Shown: one piece after another, positions 1-7,899 of the stretch | Numbering within the stretch: the stretch's first letter is position 1 | Layout: the number at the start of each line of letters is the position of its first letter | NCBI GenBank assembly: GCA_963775315.1 | Contig: CAVZIN010000010.1 | Span: forward strand, 124,001 to 188,000 | Source of the DNA: CAWGHZ01 sp963775315 | Lineage (GTDB): Bacteria; Pseudomonadota; Alphaproteobacteria; MPNO01; DASWLB01 | DNA length: 64,000 nt | Reading direction: 5' to 3' | Position numbers and translations under genes: made by a program | Notes under the pieces: generated by a model | The model's database searches: none | Seen by the model: only the letters and a program-made list of their open reading frames with translations | What the model was told of the DNA's origin: nothing

Positions 1-620
1 TTCGAGAGCGCGCTCTGCGCCGGGGCCGGGGAGTGCTGCGCCTGCGGCTTCGGCTCGAGCCCGGCCAGCAGGTCCTTCGCCAGATCCTTTGGCTTTTCGG
101 GACTCGGCTTCTTCTTTTGGTCCGGGGGCGCGGATTTCAGGTCCTTGCGCACGTCCTTCAGAAGGCTCGCCAGCGTCTGTTGCGGCGGCGCCGGCGGCTT
201 CGGCTTGTGCTTGGGACGGGGCGGCGCCTTCGCCTCCTCGACCGGTTTGGGCTTGGGCGCAGGCTCCGGCTTCGGCTGCACCACCGGCTTGGGCTTGGGC
301 TTGGGCGCGGGGGTCGGCTCCGGAATCTTCACGGCTTCCGGTTCCGGCGGTGGTGGTGGCGGCGGCGCGGCCTTTTCGGGCGGCGGCGGTGGCGTCTTGG
401 GCGCGGGCGGGGTCTTGCGCGCGGGCGGGGTCGGCGCCGGCTTGGCGGCGGGCGCCGGCGGCGGAGCCGGCGCCTTGTCCGGCAAGGTGACCACCTCGAC
501 CGAGACCGGCCCCGAATCCTCGATCGGCTTCGGGTGGAACAGCGACGGCAGCCCGAAATAGACGAGCGCGATCACCGCCAAGTGTAGACAGCCCGATGCG
601 ATAAGCGCGTCCCGGCGCAC
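1..620 (-). CDS. tolA: TolA/TonB-like proline-rich periplasmic bridging protein (C-terminus beyond window)
   Basis: Partial; the gene runs off the left edge. Read from a GTG at 620, the protein starts with a short basic segment and one hydrophobic helix (about residues 7-25, containing LHLAVIALVYFGL). A long Pro/Lys/Ala-rich linker with many KPKPKP and PPPPP stretches follows. That is the expected build of TolA: an inner-membrane anchor and an extended periplasmic arm linking TolQR to the Pal/TolB side. The family's C-terminal globular domain would lie outside the window. The gene starts 3 bp after the tolR stop, with AGAGG about 6 nt upstream of the GTG. TonB has a similar build, but the position directly behind tolQ-tolR favours TolA. 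The strong compositional bias makes every other frame open here, so opposite-strand frames should not be taken as genes. Confidence 0.8.
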   Translation of the reverse strand, partial: MRRDALIASGCLHLAVIALVYFGLPSLFHPKPIEDSGPVSVEVVTLPDKAPAPPPAPAAKPAPTPPARKTPPAPKTPPPPPEKAAPPPPPPPEPEAVKIPEPTPAPKPKPKPVVQPKPEPAPKPKPVEEAKAPPRPKHKPKPPAPPQQTLASLLKDVRKDLKSAPPDQKKKPSPEKPKDLAKDLLAGLEPKPQAQHSPAPAQSALS

Positions 621-623
621 GGA

Positions 624-1094
624 TCACCTCTTCCCGCGCCCCGGCTTGGCGGATTCGCCCGGGATCTCCGCGACCAGAGACACCTTGGCGAACCCCGCCT
701 GGTTCACCGCGCCCATCACCTCCATGATCTTTCCGTAGGCAATGGACTTGTCGCCCCGGACGAAGATGCGCGCGTCCTTGCGGTTCTGGGTGATGGCGGC
801 GAGGCGCGGGCCGAGCTGGCCGAGGTCGATCGGATGATCCTGCAGAAAGATCGCGCCCGTTTTGTCGATGGAGACAACCAGCGGCTCGTCCTGGCCGGTG
901 AGCTGGGCCGCCTGGGTCTTCGGCAAATCGACCGGCACGCCGGCCGTCAGCAGCGGCGCCGTCACCATGAACACGACCAGCAGCACCAGCATCACGTCGA
1001 CCATGGGCGTGACGTTGATGTCGCTCATCGCGCGGTAGCCGCGCCGGGCACCCGCGCCGACGCCGCGGCCGTTGCCCATCGTGCCCATCGCCAT
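624..1094 (-). CDS. tolR: TolR, ExbD/TolR-family inner-membrane protein
   Basis: 156-residue ExbD/TolR family protein of the Tol-Pal system, which uses the proton gradient to keep the outer membrane attached during division. After a Gly/Arg-rich cytoplasmic stretch it has the family motif SDINVTPMVDVMLVLL, with the conserved membrane Asp in PMVDVMLVLLVVFMV. A periplasmic domain follows, with the typical segment PVDLPKTQA and a C-terminal half near DKSIAYGKIMEVM. I chose the ATG at 1094 because it lies 1 bp after the tolQ stop; upstream extensions would overlap tolQ. Translational coupling within ybgC-tolQ-tolR-tolA is likely. Confidence 0.93.
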   Translation of the reverse strand: MAMGTMGNGRGVGAGARRGYRAMSDINVTPMVDVMLVLLVVFMVTAPLLTAGVPVDLPKTQAAQLTGQDEPLVVSIDKTGAIFLQDHPIDLGQLGPRLAAITQNRKDARIFVRGDKSIAYGKIMEVMGAVNQAGFAKVSLVAEIPGESAKPGRGKR

Positions 1095-1095
1095 C

Positions 1096-1821
1096 TCAGA
1101 CGGCCTCCTCGAAGCGGCGGGACAGGATGGCGCCGAACTCACCGGCGAACGATTCCAGCCGGGCGGCATAGCGGCCGAGATCGTTGGAGATCTTGTTGTA
1201 GGCGATGACCGCTGGGATCGCCGCGATCAGCCCGAGAGCGGTCGCGAACAGCGCCTCGGCGATGCCGGGCGCCACGACCGCCAGCGACGTGTTCTTGCTG
1301 AGCGCGATCGCCTGGAACGAGTGCATGATGCCCCACACCGTGCCGAACAGCCCGACGAACGGCGCCGTCGAGCCGACCGAGGCGAGGAACGGCAAATAAC
1401 GCTCCAGATGCTCCATTTCGCGACCCAGCGTGATGTGCATCACCCGTTCGATGCGCTCGGCGAGGCTTTCGCGCGAGTGCTCGCCCTTGAGGCCGCGGGC
1501 GGCGGAGCGGCGCCATTCGCGCATGGCCGAGATGAAGATCGCCGACATCGGGTCCTCGGGACGCTGGCCCAACCGGTCGTACAGGTCGTCGAGCGAGCCG
1601 CCCGACCAGAACGACTCCTCGAACGAGGTGGCCTGGGCGCGCAGCCGGCGCAGGCGGATCATTTTCTCGAAGATGATGGACCAGCACCAAAACGAAGCCA
1701 GAACGAGAATCAGCATGACGATCTTCACCAGAAGGTCGGCGTGCTGGAACAACGCCCAGACCGAAAGGTCTGTGCCCACCGACCCGGCCAGTGCGACCGA
1801 ATTGACCGCCGTAGTTTCCAT
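1096..1821 (-). CDS. tolQ: TolQ, MotA/TolQ/ExbB proton-channel protein
   Basis: 241 residues, normal for TolQ. The first membrane helix is at about residues 29-48 (LVKIVMLILVLASFWCWSII). Two C-terminal helices carry the MotA/TolQ/ExbB signature: LASVGSTAPFVGLFGTVWGIM, then EALFATALGLIAAIPAVIAYN. With TolR it forms the motor that energises TolA. It lies 3 bp downstream of ybgC and 1 bp upstream of tolR in one minus-strand operon, the order seen in most Proteobacteria. Confidence 0.95.
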   Translation of the reverse strand: METTAVNSVALAGSVGTDLSVWALFQHADLLVKIVMLILVLASFWCWSIIFEKMIRLRRLRAQATSFEESFWSGGSLDDLYDRLGQRPEDPMSAIFISAMREWRRSAARGLKGEHSRESLAERIERVMHITLGREMEHLERYLPFLASVGSTAPFVGLFGTVWGIMHSFQAIALSKNTSLAVVAPGIAEALFATALGLIAAIPAVIAYNKISNDLGRYAARLESFAGEFGAILSRRFEEAV

Positions 1822-1824
1822 GTC

Positions 1825-2253
1825 CTAAACGCGCTCCTTCCCCGAATCATTCCGTGCAATCGTGTCGAGCGCGTGGCGCAATCGCGGCGGCCACGGGACC
1901 GGCCGCCCGTTGCCCGCCACGCAGGCGATCCGCACTCGGAGCCGGGCGAGCTCGTCCGCGCCGCGGCGCACCGTCTGCACCAGCCAGAGGCTCGCCGCCC
2001 GGAGATCGACGATCTCCGAGGTCACCTCCAGGAGATCGTCGAGCCGTGCCGGCGCCAGATAGTCCGCCTCGCAGCGCCGTACCGCGAACACGACGTCGTG
2101 GTCGCGCTTCAGCGCCGAATGCTCGGCGCCCGCCTCGCGCATCAGCTCGGTTCGCGCCCGCTCGGCGAATTTCAGGTAGTTGGCATAATAGACGATGCCC
2201 CCCGCGTCGGTGTCTTCGTAATAGACGCGGACGGGAAACGCGCGAGCGGTCAC
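1825..2253 (-). CDS. ybgC: YbgC-type acyl-CoA thioesterase of the Tol-Pal operon
   Basis: 142-residue single hot-dog-fold thioesterase. The N-terminal signature VRVYYEDTDAGGIVYYANYL holds the catalytic Asp region typical of YbgC/4-hydroxybenzoyl-CoA thioesterases. YbgC acts on short-chain acyl-CoA or acyl-ACP and is associated with phospholipid enzymes, and it is usually the first gene of the tol-pal operon. The GTG at 2253 overlaps the ruvB stop (GTGA). An in-frame extension upstream would run entirely inside ruvB and has no thioesterase character, so the GTG is preferred. Confidence 0.92.
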   Translation of the reverse strand: MTARAFPVRVYYEDTDAGGIVYYANYLKFAERARTELMREAGAEHSALKRDHDVVFAVRRCEADYLAPARLDDLLEVTSEIVDLRAASLWLVQTVRRGADELARLRVRIACVAGNGRPVPWPPRLRHALDTIARNDSGKERV

Positions 2254-3293
2254 GGCGTCTCCTCCCCGTCGCCGGAGAGCAGGTCGAGCTGGGCGCCGGC
2301 AGGCGGAGCGAGGCCGAGATGGCGCCACGCCGCCTCGGTCAGCACCCGGCCGCGCGGTGTGCGGGCGAGAAGCCCGCGCTGCATCAGGAACGGCTCGATC
2401 ACGTCCTCGAGCGCGTCGCGCTGCTCGGCGAGCGAAGCGGCGATGGTCTCCACCCCCACCGGCCCGCCACCGAACGTCTGGCCGATGCAGCCGAGGTAGC
2501 GCCGGTCCAGCGCATCGAGCCCGAGCGCATCGACCTGCAGCCGGCGGAGCGCGGCGTCGGCCGCCGCCCGATCGATGATGGCGTGTCCGTCGACCGCCGC
2601 GAAGTCGCGCACGCGCTTGAGCAGCCGGCCGGCGACGCGCGGCGTGCCGCGGGCGCGGCGGGCGATCTCGAGCGCGCCGTCGGGCGTCAGATCGAGGTCG
2701 AGCAGCCCGGCGGCGCGGCGGACGATGCGCTCCAGCTCGTCGTCGCGATAGAACTCGAGCCGGATCGGGATGCCGAACCGGTCGCGCAACGCGGTGGTGA
2801 GGAGGCCGGTGCGCGTCGTCGCGCCGACCAAGGTGAAGGGCTTGAGCTGGATGCGCACCGAGCGCGCCGCCGGCCCCTCGCCGATCATCAGATCGAGGCG
2901 GAAATCCTCCAACGCGGGATAGAGGATTTCCTCGACGATCGGCGACAGGCGGTGAATCTCGTCGATGAACAGCACGTCGCGCGGTTCGAGGTTGGTGAGC
3001 AGCGCGGCAAGGTCGCCGGGCCGCGCGATCACGGGGCCCGAGGTCGTGCGCAGATTGACGCCGAGCTCGCGCGCGACAATCTGGGCGAGCGTGGTCTTGC
3101 CGAGGCCTGGCGGGCCGGACAGCAGCACGTGGTCGAGCGCGTCGCCGCGCGCCCGTGCCGCGTCGATGAACACGCGCAGATTGGCCCGCGCCTCGGCTTG
3201 GCCGACGAAGGCATCGAGCGAGTTGGGGCGGAGCGACGGCTCGCCCGCATCGTTCTCGGATCGGTCGGCGGCGACGAGACGCGGCTCGGTCAC
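2250..3293 (-). CDS. ruvB: RuvB, Holliday junction branch-migration helicase
   Basis: 347-residue AAA+ motor of the RuvABC resolvasome. Features in order: the N-terminal segment with LRPNSLDAFVGQ, Walker A GPPGLGKTT at about residues 60-68, Walker B LFIDEIHRLSP, sensor 1 in LVGATTRTGLLT, and the C-terminal winged-helix region containing the GGGPVGVETIAASL signature. It starts with a GTG whose last bases overlap the ruvA stop (GTGA), and its own stop overlaps the ybgC start in the same way. Full length with no disruption. Confidence 0.97.
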   Translation of the reverse strand: MTEPRLVAADRSENDAGEPSLRPNSLDAFVGQAEARANLRVFIDAARARGDALDHVLLSGPPGLGKTTLAQIVARELGVNLRTTSGPVIARPGDLAALLTNLEPRDVLFIDEIHRLSPIVEEILYPALEDFRLDLMIGEGPAARSVRIQLKPFTLVGATTRTGLLTTALRDRFGIPIRLEFYRDDELERIVRRAAGLLDLDLTPDGALEIARRARGTPRVAGRLLKRVRDFAAVDGHAIIDRAAADAALRRLQVDALGLDALDRRYLGCIGQTFGGGPVGVETIAASLAEQRDALEDVIEPFLMQRGLLARTPRGRVLTEAAWRHLGLAPPAGAQLDLLSGDGEETP

Positions 3294-3907
3294 GCCGAAA
3301 GCTCCTTGAGGCCGGCGGTAATCAGGGCTTCGACCGGCGCGTCGGCACCCAGCTGCTGCGCCGCATGGCTGACGGCGCCAAGCGCCTCGCCGCGGCGATA
3401 GCCGAGATTGACCAGCGCCGAGACGGCGTCGCCGAGCGGGCCGGCGAGCCCCATGGCCGCGCTGGCGGTCACCGCCGCGAGGCCGGGCGAGGCCGCCACC
3501 ACCGCGTCCGCGACCTTGTCCTTCAGCTCGGCCAGGATGCGGGCGGCGAGCTTGGGCCCGACCCCGGCGGCGCGGGTAAACGCGGCACGGTCGCCGGCGA
3601 GGATCGCGTCGACCAGCGCCTCGGGCTCGGTGACGGACAGCACCGAAAGGGCGTGGCGCGCGCCGACGCCCTGCACGGTGGTCAGCAGCCGGAACCAGTC
3701 GCGCTCCGCCGCGTCGGCGAAGCCGTAAAGATGGATATGGTCCTCTCGCACATGGGTCTCGACCGCGACCGAGGCCTGCCCGCCCGCCGCCGGCAGGCGG
3801 CGCAGCGTGCGCGCCGAGCAGAACACCAGGTAACCGACGCCGCCGACGTCGATCACCGCCCATTCCTCACCCGTCGAATCGACGATCCCTGTGAGGCGGG
3901 CGATCAC
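3290..3907 (-). CDS. ruvA: RuvA, Holliday junction-binding subunit
   Basis: 205-residue junction-recognition protein that loads RuvB. The N-terminal OB domain begins VIARLTGIVDSTGEEWAVID and includes HVREDHIHLYGF. Tandem helix-hairpin-helix motifs follow (LLTTVQGVGARHAL; FTRAAGVGPKLAARILAELK). A Gly/Ala-rich flexible linker leads to the C-terminal RuvB-contacting domain (ALVNLGYRRGEA). The GTG start overlaps the ruvC stop (GTGA). Position and length match the family. Confidence 0.96.
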   Translation of the reverse strand: MIARLTGIVDSTGEEWAVIDVGGVGYLVFCSARTLRRLPAAGGQASVAVETHVREDHIHLYGFADAAERDWFRLLTTVQGVGARHALSVLSVTEPEALVDAILAGDRAAFTRAAGVGPKLAARILAELKDKVADAVVAASPGLAAVTASAAMGLAGPLGDAVSALVNLGYRRGEALGAVSHAAQQLGADAPVEALITAGLKELSA

Positions 3908-4407
3908 GCCACCACCCCCGCTGCGCCCCAGGCGCGGCTGGTCGCGGCGTGATGGGCGTGGCAGATGGCGACGGCCAGCGCGTCGGCCGCATCCTCCGTC
4001 TCGCACGCCGCGCCGGGCAGCAGCATGCGGACCATGGCACCGATCTGCACCTTGGCAGCGTGGCCTGCGCCGACCACCGACTTCTTCACCGTGTTGGCGG
4101 AATATTCGGTGACCGCGACACCGGCGAGCGCCGGGGCGAGCAGCACCACACCGCGCGCCTGGCCGAGCAGCAGGGCCGAGCCCGCATTGCGCGCCACGAA
4201 CGTCTCCTCGACCGCCGCCGCATCGGGCGCGTAGCGCGCGATCACCTGGGCGAGTCCCACGTGCAGCGCGGCGAGGCGCTCGCCCATCGGGCGCTTGACG
4301 TCGGGCCGGACCGCACCGTCGGCGACGTGGCGCAGCACGGTGCCCTCGGCCTCCACGACGCCCCACCCGGTGACCCGGAGGCCCGGGTCGAGCCCGAGAA
4401 ATCGCAT
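3904..4407 (-). CDS. ruvC: RuvC, Holliday junction resolvase
   Basis: 167-residue RNase H-like endonuclease that cuts Holliday junctions in the RuvAB complex. Acidic catalytic residues are visible in MRFLGLDPGLRVTGWG (first Asp), AVEETFV (Glu) and the C-terminal DAADALAVAICH. The ATG at 4407 is preferred over an ATG seven codons upstream because AAGGAG lies 8 nt before it. This is the first gene of the tightly coupled ruvC-ruvA-ruvB-ybgC-tol run. A 44-bp gap separates it from yebC upstream. Confidence 0.96.
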   Translation of the reverse strand: MRFLGLDPGLRVTGWGVVEAEGTVLRHVADGAVRPDVKRPMGERLAALHVGLAQVIARYAPDAAAVEETFVARNAGSALLLGQARGVVLLAPALAGVAVTEYSANTVKKSVVGAGHAAKVQIGAMVRMLLPGAACETEDAADALAVAICHAHHAATSRAWGAAGVVA

Positions 4408-4451
4408 GGGCGGCGCTCCTTTCGCCATCTGGGATCCCGCCGCGCCCGGAA

Positions 4452-5201
4452 TCAGGCGCTCAGGCGGGCCATCAGCGCGTCGTCGATCTCGTAGTTGGCG
4501 GCGACCGTCTGCACGTCGTCATTGTCCTCCAGCACATCGAGGAGGCGCAGCAGGGTCTCCGCATTGTCTTCCCCGACCGGCACGGTCACCTGCGGGCGCC
4601 ACGCCAGGGCGGCGCGCTCGGCCTCGCCGAACCGCGCTTCCAGCGCCTCGCGAACCGCGTTGAGGTCGTCGGGCGCGCAGATCACCTCGTGTCCGTCGGG
4701 TCCCGACTGCACGTCGGACGCGCCCGCTTCGAGCGCCGCCTCGAACATTTCCTCTGGCTTCGCCTTGTCGGCCGGGTAGTTCACGACGCCGACGCGGCTG
4801 AACTGGAAGGCCACCGAGTTTGTCTCGCCGAGCGTGCCGCCATGCTTGTCGAAGGCGACGCGCACGTCGCCGGCGGTGCGGTTGCGGTTGTCGGTCAGCG
4901 CCTCGACGATGATGGCGACGCCGCCCGGCCCGTAGCCCTCGTAGCGCATCTCGACGTAGTTGTCGTTCTCGCCGGCGGACTGGCCGCGCTTGATCGCGCG
5001 CTCCATCGTATCCTTGGGCATGTTCGCGTTGCGCGCCGCGACGATCGCCGCGCGTAGCCTGGGGTTGGCCGACGGGTCGGCCTGGCCGGTCTTGGCTGCC
5101 ACCGTCAGCTCGCGGATCAGCTTGGTGAACTGCTTGGCGCGCTTCGCGTCCTGCGCGCCCTTGCGATACATGATGTTCTTGAACTGGGAATGTCCGGCCA
5201 T
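4452..5201 (-). CDS. yebC: YebC/PmpR-family protein
   Basis: 249-residue TACO1/YebC family protein, full length, opening with the signature MAGHSQFKNIMYRKGAQDAKRA. The acidic middle region and C-terminal EDNDDVQTVAANYEI segment are typical. YebC proteins bind DNA or the ribosome and have recently been linked to relief of ribosome stalling; older annotations call them transcriptional regulators. Its position just upstream of ruvC is conserved in many Proteobacteria. No disruption is seen. Confidence 0.95.
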   Translation of the reverse strand: MAGHSQFKNIMYRKGAQDAKRAKQFTKLIRELTVAAKTGQADPSANPRLRAAIVAARNANMPKDTMERAIKRGQSAGENDNYVEMRYEGYGPGGVAIIVEALTDNRNRTAGDVRVAFDKHGGTLGETNSVAFQFSRVGVVNYPADKAKPEEMFEAALEAGASDVQSGPDGHEVICAPDDLNAVREALEARFGEAERAALAWRPQVTVPVGEDNAETLLRLLDVLEDNDDVQTVAANYEIDDALMARLSA

Positions 5202-5365
5202 AGGCCGCGCGTCCTCTTGTGCGGAAAGTGAGGGTCTATACCATATGTAGGCGAAAAGCGCACCGGCCCCACAATCGGCGCGGCGCTATTCACCATTCTG
5301 CCCGGTAACAATCGAATATGGCGAGATTGCGGCCGGCGCCCGTGGCTTGGCCAGGGCGGGCCCGC

Positions 5366-6178
5366 CTACCTCGGCCAGTGGGGGGCGAGCATGCCGCCCG
5401 TCCGGACCGGCGCGACGCGGGTGGCGAGGCCGGTGCGATCGTCGGTCTCGCAGAACACGGCGCACAGCGTCGCCTCGCCGTCGGCGGGCTCGAGCCGGCC
5501 GGTCGGCATCTTGGTGACGAAGCGCTCGACCGCCTCGTGCGCGCGCATGCCGATCACCGAATCGTAGTCGCCGCACATGCCGGCGTCGGTCTGGTAGGCG
5601 GTGCCGCCGCCGAAGATGCGGGCGTCGGCGGTCGGGACGTGGCTGTGGGTGCCCACCACCAATGAGGCACGCCCGTCGCAGAAATGGCCCATCGCCGTCT
5701 TCTCGCTGGTCGCCTCGCCGTGGAAGTCGAGGATCACGGCATCGACCGTCTCGCCCAGCCGGTGCGCCTCGAGCGCACGGTCGGCCTCGGCGAACGGGTC
5801 GTCCAGCGGGTCCATGAACAGCCGCGCCATCAGATGCAGCACGAACACCTTGCGGCCGCCCGGCGCATCGAAAATGCGCGCGCCCGCGCCCGGCGTGCCG
5901 GCCGGAAAGTTCTGCGGGCGCATCAGCCGCGGCTCGCGGTCGAAATGGCCGATGATCTCGCGCCGGTCCCAGACATGGTTGCCGGTGGTGATGACATCGG
6001 CGCCGGCGTCGAACAGCTCGTCGCAGATCTGGGCGGTGATGCCGAAGCCGTGCGCGGCGTTCTCGCCGTTGACCACGACGAAATCGAGCTCGAGGTCGCG
6101 CCGGAGCCGCGGCAGGTTGCCCACCACGGCCCGCCGGCCGGCCGAGCCCACCACGTCGCCGCAAAGAAGCAGTCTCAT
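5366..6178 (-). CDS. YmdB-like (TIGR00282) metallophosphoesterase
   Basis: 270-residue metallophosphoesterase of the YmdB/TIGR00282 family, whose studied members hydrolyse 2',3'-cyclic nucleotides. Metal-binding segments are in order: LLCGDVVGSAGR (Asp), VVVNGENAAHGFG (Asn-Glu), ITTGNHVWDRREI (Gly-Asn-His), DFHGEATSEK and VVGTHSHVPTAD (paired His). The length fits the family. The ATG overlaps the stop of the cyclo-ligase gene upstream (ATGA), so the two are probably co-translated. Confidence 0.9.
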   Translation of the reverse strand: MRLLLCGDVVGSAGRRAVVGNLPRLRRDLELDFVVVNGENAAHGFGITAQICDELFDAGADVITTGNHVWDRREIIGHFDREPRLMRPQNFPAGTPGAGARIFDAPGGRKVFVLHLMARLFMDPLDDPFAEADRALEAHRLGETVDAVILDFHGEATSEKTAMGHFCDGRASLVVGTHSHVPTADARIFGGGTAYQTDAGMCGDYDSVIGMRAHEAVERFVTKMPTGRLEPADGEATLCAVFCETDDRTGLATRVAPVRTGGMLAPHWPR

Positions 6179-6762
6179 GAGCCGGTCCCCGGGGCGAACC
6201 GAAGCGCGCGGGTCTCGGTGACAACCCAGTCGAGCTTCTGGTCGGCACCGGTGGTCGGCACGCGGTCCACCTCCTGCGCGTCGTAGGCGACGCCGGCGGC
6301 CAGGACCGGACCGACCCGGCGCAGCTTGGCGAGCGTGCGGTCGTAGTACCCGCCGCCATAGCCGAGCCGGCGGCCGGCCGCATCGAAGGCGAGCAGCGGC
6401 GCGATCACCAGCGCCGGCGTCACCTCTTCGTCCGAGGCGGGGTGCGAGGTGCCGAACACGCCGGCTACCATCGCGGCGCCCGGCGCCCAGGCCCGAAAAA
6501 TCAGCGGCGTGCCCCTGGCCGTCACGATCGGAAGCCCGATCGCACAGCCGAGCCCATGGATGCGCGCAAGCAAGGGGCGCAGGTCGAGTTCGTCCACCAT
6601 CGGCCAGTAGCCGGCGACGAGCGGGCGCGCCGCGAGCGCATCGGCAAGCGCGGCGACGAAGTTCGCGGCGACGCGCTCGGCGGCCGCGGCACCCGACGTG
6701 CGGTGAACATTGCGCCGTGCGGCCATCATCGACTTGCGCAGCGCGGCCTTTTCGGCGCGCAC
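6175..6762 (-). CDS. fau: 5-formyltetrahydrofolate cyclo-ligase
   Basis: 195-residue enzyme that converts 5-formyl-THF with ATP to 5,10-methenyl-THF. The N-terminus EKAALRKSMMAARR is the usual start of the family, and the conserved ATP/folate motif RLGYGGGYYDRTLAKL lies in the C-terminal half. I place the start at GTG 6762; a TTG at 6789, just behind the preceding gene, is an alternative adding nine residues. In alphaproteobacteria this gene typically sits downstream of zapA and the 6S RNA gene, and that arrangement is kept here, with a small AsnC-domain gene inserted. Confidence 0.9.
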   Translation of the reverse strand: MRAEKAALRKSMMAARRNVHRTSGAAAAERVAANFVAALADALAARPLVAGYWPMVDELDLRPLLARIHGLGCAIGLPIVTARGTPLIFRAWAPGAAMVAGVFGTSHPASDEEVTPALVIAPLLAFDAAGRRLGYGGGYYDRTLAKLRRVGPVLAAGVAYDAQEVDRVPTTGADQKLDWVVTETRALRFAPGTGS

Positions 6763-6791
6763 CGCGTCGGGTGAGGCCGCCTCGGGCAAGC

Positions 6792-7028
6792 TCAGAACGC
6801 GGTGAAGGTAAGGGTGGTCAGCGACCGCACGATATTGGGGATGTCGAGCACCCGGTCGTTGAGGAACTTGCCGATGTCGGCGTCCTCGGGAAGGTAGAGC
6901 TTCATCAGGAGATCGTATTCGCCGCTGGTGGAGTAGAGCTCCGACGCGATCTCGCGGCGATAGATCGCGTCGGCCACCTCGTAGGTCTTGCCGGGGGTGC
7001 AGCGGAGCTGAACGAAAACGGGCTTCAT
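6792..7028 (-). CDS. Stand-alone Lrp/AsnC ligand-binding (RAM) domain protein
   Basis: 78 residues covering only the RAM/AsnC effector-binding domain: VFVQLRCTPGKTYEVADAI, then GEYDLLMKLYL and the C-terminal RSLTTLTFTAF strand. No helix-turn-helix precedes it, so it cannot bind DNA like Lrp. Family knowledge says such stand-alone RAM proteins form ring assemblies that bind amino acids; the function here is unknown. An ATG with GGAGGG upstream marks the start. It lies between the 6S RNA gene and fau and may be co-transcribed with fau. Confidence 0.88.
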   Translation of the reverse strand: MKPVFVQLRCTPGKTYEVADAIYRREIASELYSTSGEYDLLMKLYLPEDADIGKFLNDRVLDIPNIVRSLTTLTFTAF

Positions 7029-7056
7029 CGCATCCCTCCGGGGCGTCGTTCGAGTA

Positions 7057-7214
7057 GGCGGAGCCGCTTCGGCCGTCCGGCACTGAAATCCTCTGTGGCC
7101 TGCTGATGCAGGTGGGCGCCATGTGCCGAGACCACGGCCTCGGCAGGGACAGCTCCCAAGAGGATACCATTGGCCCCAGGGATTTGCGGCCGGTTCGCAC
7201 CGCGCAGCCCCGCC
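7057..7214 (-). ncRNA. ssrS: 6S RNA (RNA polymerase-binding regulatory RNA)
   Basis: Called from structure and position. Read on the minus strand, the 5' arm at 7214-7204 pairs along its whole length with 7057-7067 (two G-U pairs). A second stem continues with CGGCCG at 7187-7192 and 7070-7075. Between them lie a purine/pyrimidine-rich bubble and an internal arm containing CCCTGGGG and AGCTGTCCCTGCCGAGG, features of alphaproteobacterial 6S RNAs as I recall them. zapA lies directly upstream and the cyclo-ligase gene downstream, the conserved neighbourhood of ssrS. 6S RNA mimics an open promoter and sequesters the sigma-70 holoenzyme. Ends are accurate to about 10 nt. Confidence 0.75.
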
Positions 7215-7225
7215 TGCCTCCGAAT

Positions 7226-7576
7226 CTAGGCAGCTTCGAGCCTCGCGGCAATCCCTTCGATCCGCTCGGCCAGCGCCTCGATGGCGGCGGCGGCGCGGCC
7301 CTCGACCTCGCGCGCGGCGGTGCGCGCCGCGATGGCCTCGTCGGCGCCGGACTTCGAGGTGTCGTCGAGCTCCGCATAGGCTTCGGCCAGCTCGTCCGAG
7401 ATCAGCAGCGCCGCCATCACAAGGAGACGCGCATCCCCGACCTGGCCCACCGCGGCCACCAGCTCCTCCACCTTGCCGTCCAGGAAGGTGCCGAGCTGGC
7501 GAAGGTGATCCTCCTGCCCGTCGTCGCAGGCGATCTGGTAGTTGCGCTTGTTGATGGTGATGTCGACCTGGGCCAT
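7226..7576 (-). CDS. zapA: ZapA, FtsZ-ring-associated division protein
   Basis: 116-residue protein that crosslinks FtsZ filaments at mid-cell. It opens with MAQVDITINKRNYQIACDDGQE, the standard ZapA N-terminus, followed by ARLLVMAALLISDELAEA, and ends in an Ala/Glu-rich coiled coil. It lies 7 bp downstream of a small coiled-coil gene and directly upstream of the 6S RNA. Length and motifs are normal. Confidence 0.92.
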   Translation of the reverse strand: MAQVDITINKRNYQIACDDGQEDHLRQLGTFLDGKVEELVAAVGQVGDARLLVMAALLISDELAEAYAELDDTSKSGADEAIAARTAAREVEGRAAAAIEALAERIEGIAARLEAA

Positions 7577-7583
7577 CGCCGCC

Positions 7584-7796
7584 TCAGCCCGCGAGCGCGG
7601 TGCGCAGCCGCGCGATCGCCGCGTCGAGCCGCTCGGCGACCTCGGAATTGCGCGCCTCCAGCGTCTCGCAGCGGCTGCGCAGCGACGTGATCTCGGCCTC
7701 GGCGTCGTCGGTAGCGGGCAGCGCCTCGCCCGCCGCGCGCTCGAGCCGGGCGACCGCCTTGGCGAGCCGGTCGTGGGCCTCGGAGAGGTTGCTCAT
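7584..7796 (-). CDS. Small coiled-coil protein upstream of zapA (DUF4164-like)
   Basis: 70 residues, almost entirely predicted coiled coil with heptad-like Leu/Ala spacing (RLAKAVARLERAAG; ITSLRSRCETLEARNSEVAERL). No catalytic motif. Small coiled-coil proteins are commonly encoded directly upstream of zapA in alphaproteobacteria. The 7-bp spacing suggests co-translation and a possible role at the division ring, but this is inference from position. Confidence 0.75.
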   Translation of the reverse strand: MSNLSEAHDRLAKAVARLERAAGEALPATDDAEAEITSLRSRCETLEARNSEVAERLDAAIARLRTALAG

Positions 7797-7899
7797 GGAA
7801 TGCCCGCGGGTTGTCGGTTCCCGGCGAGGATACGCACCGTCCGATTCGAACGCAACCGACGCCGGCGCGCGCGAAGCGGATCCTCGCGCGCGATCACAG

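Noticed and set aside
33..587. Several plus-strand open frames rich in Arg, Gly or Ala
   Set aside because: They are antisense to the proline-rich TolA linker, whose repetitive GC-rich codons leave all frames open.
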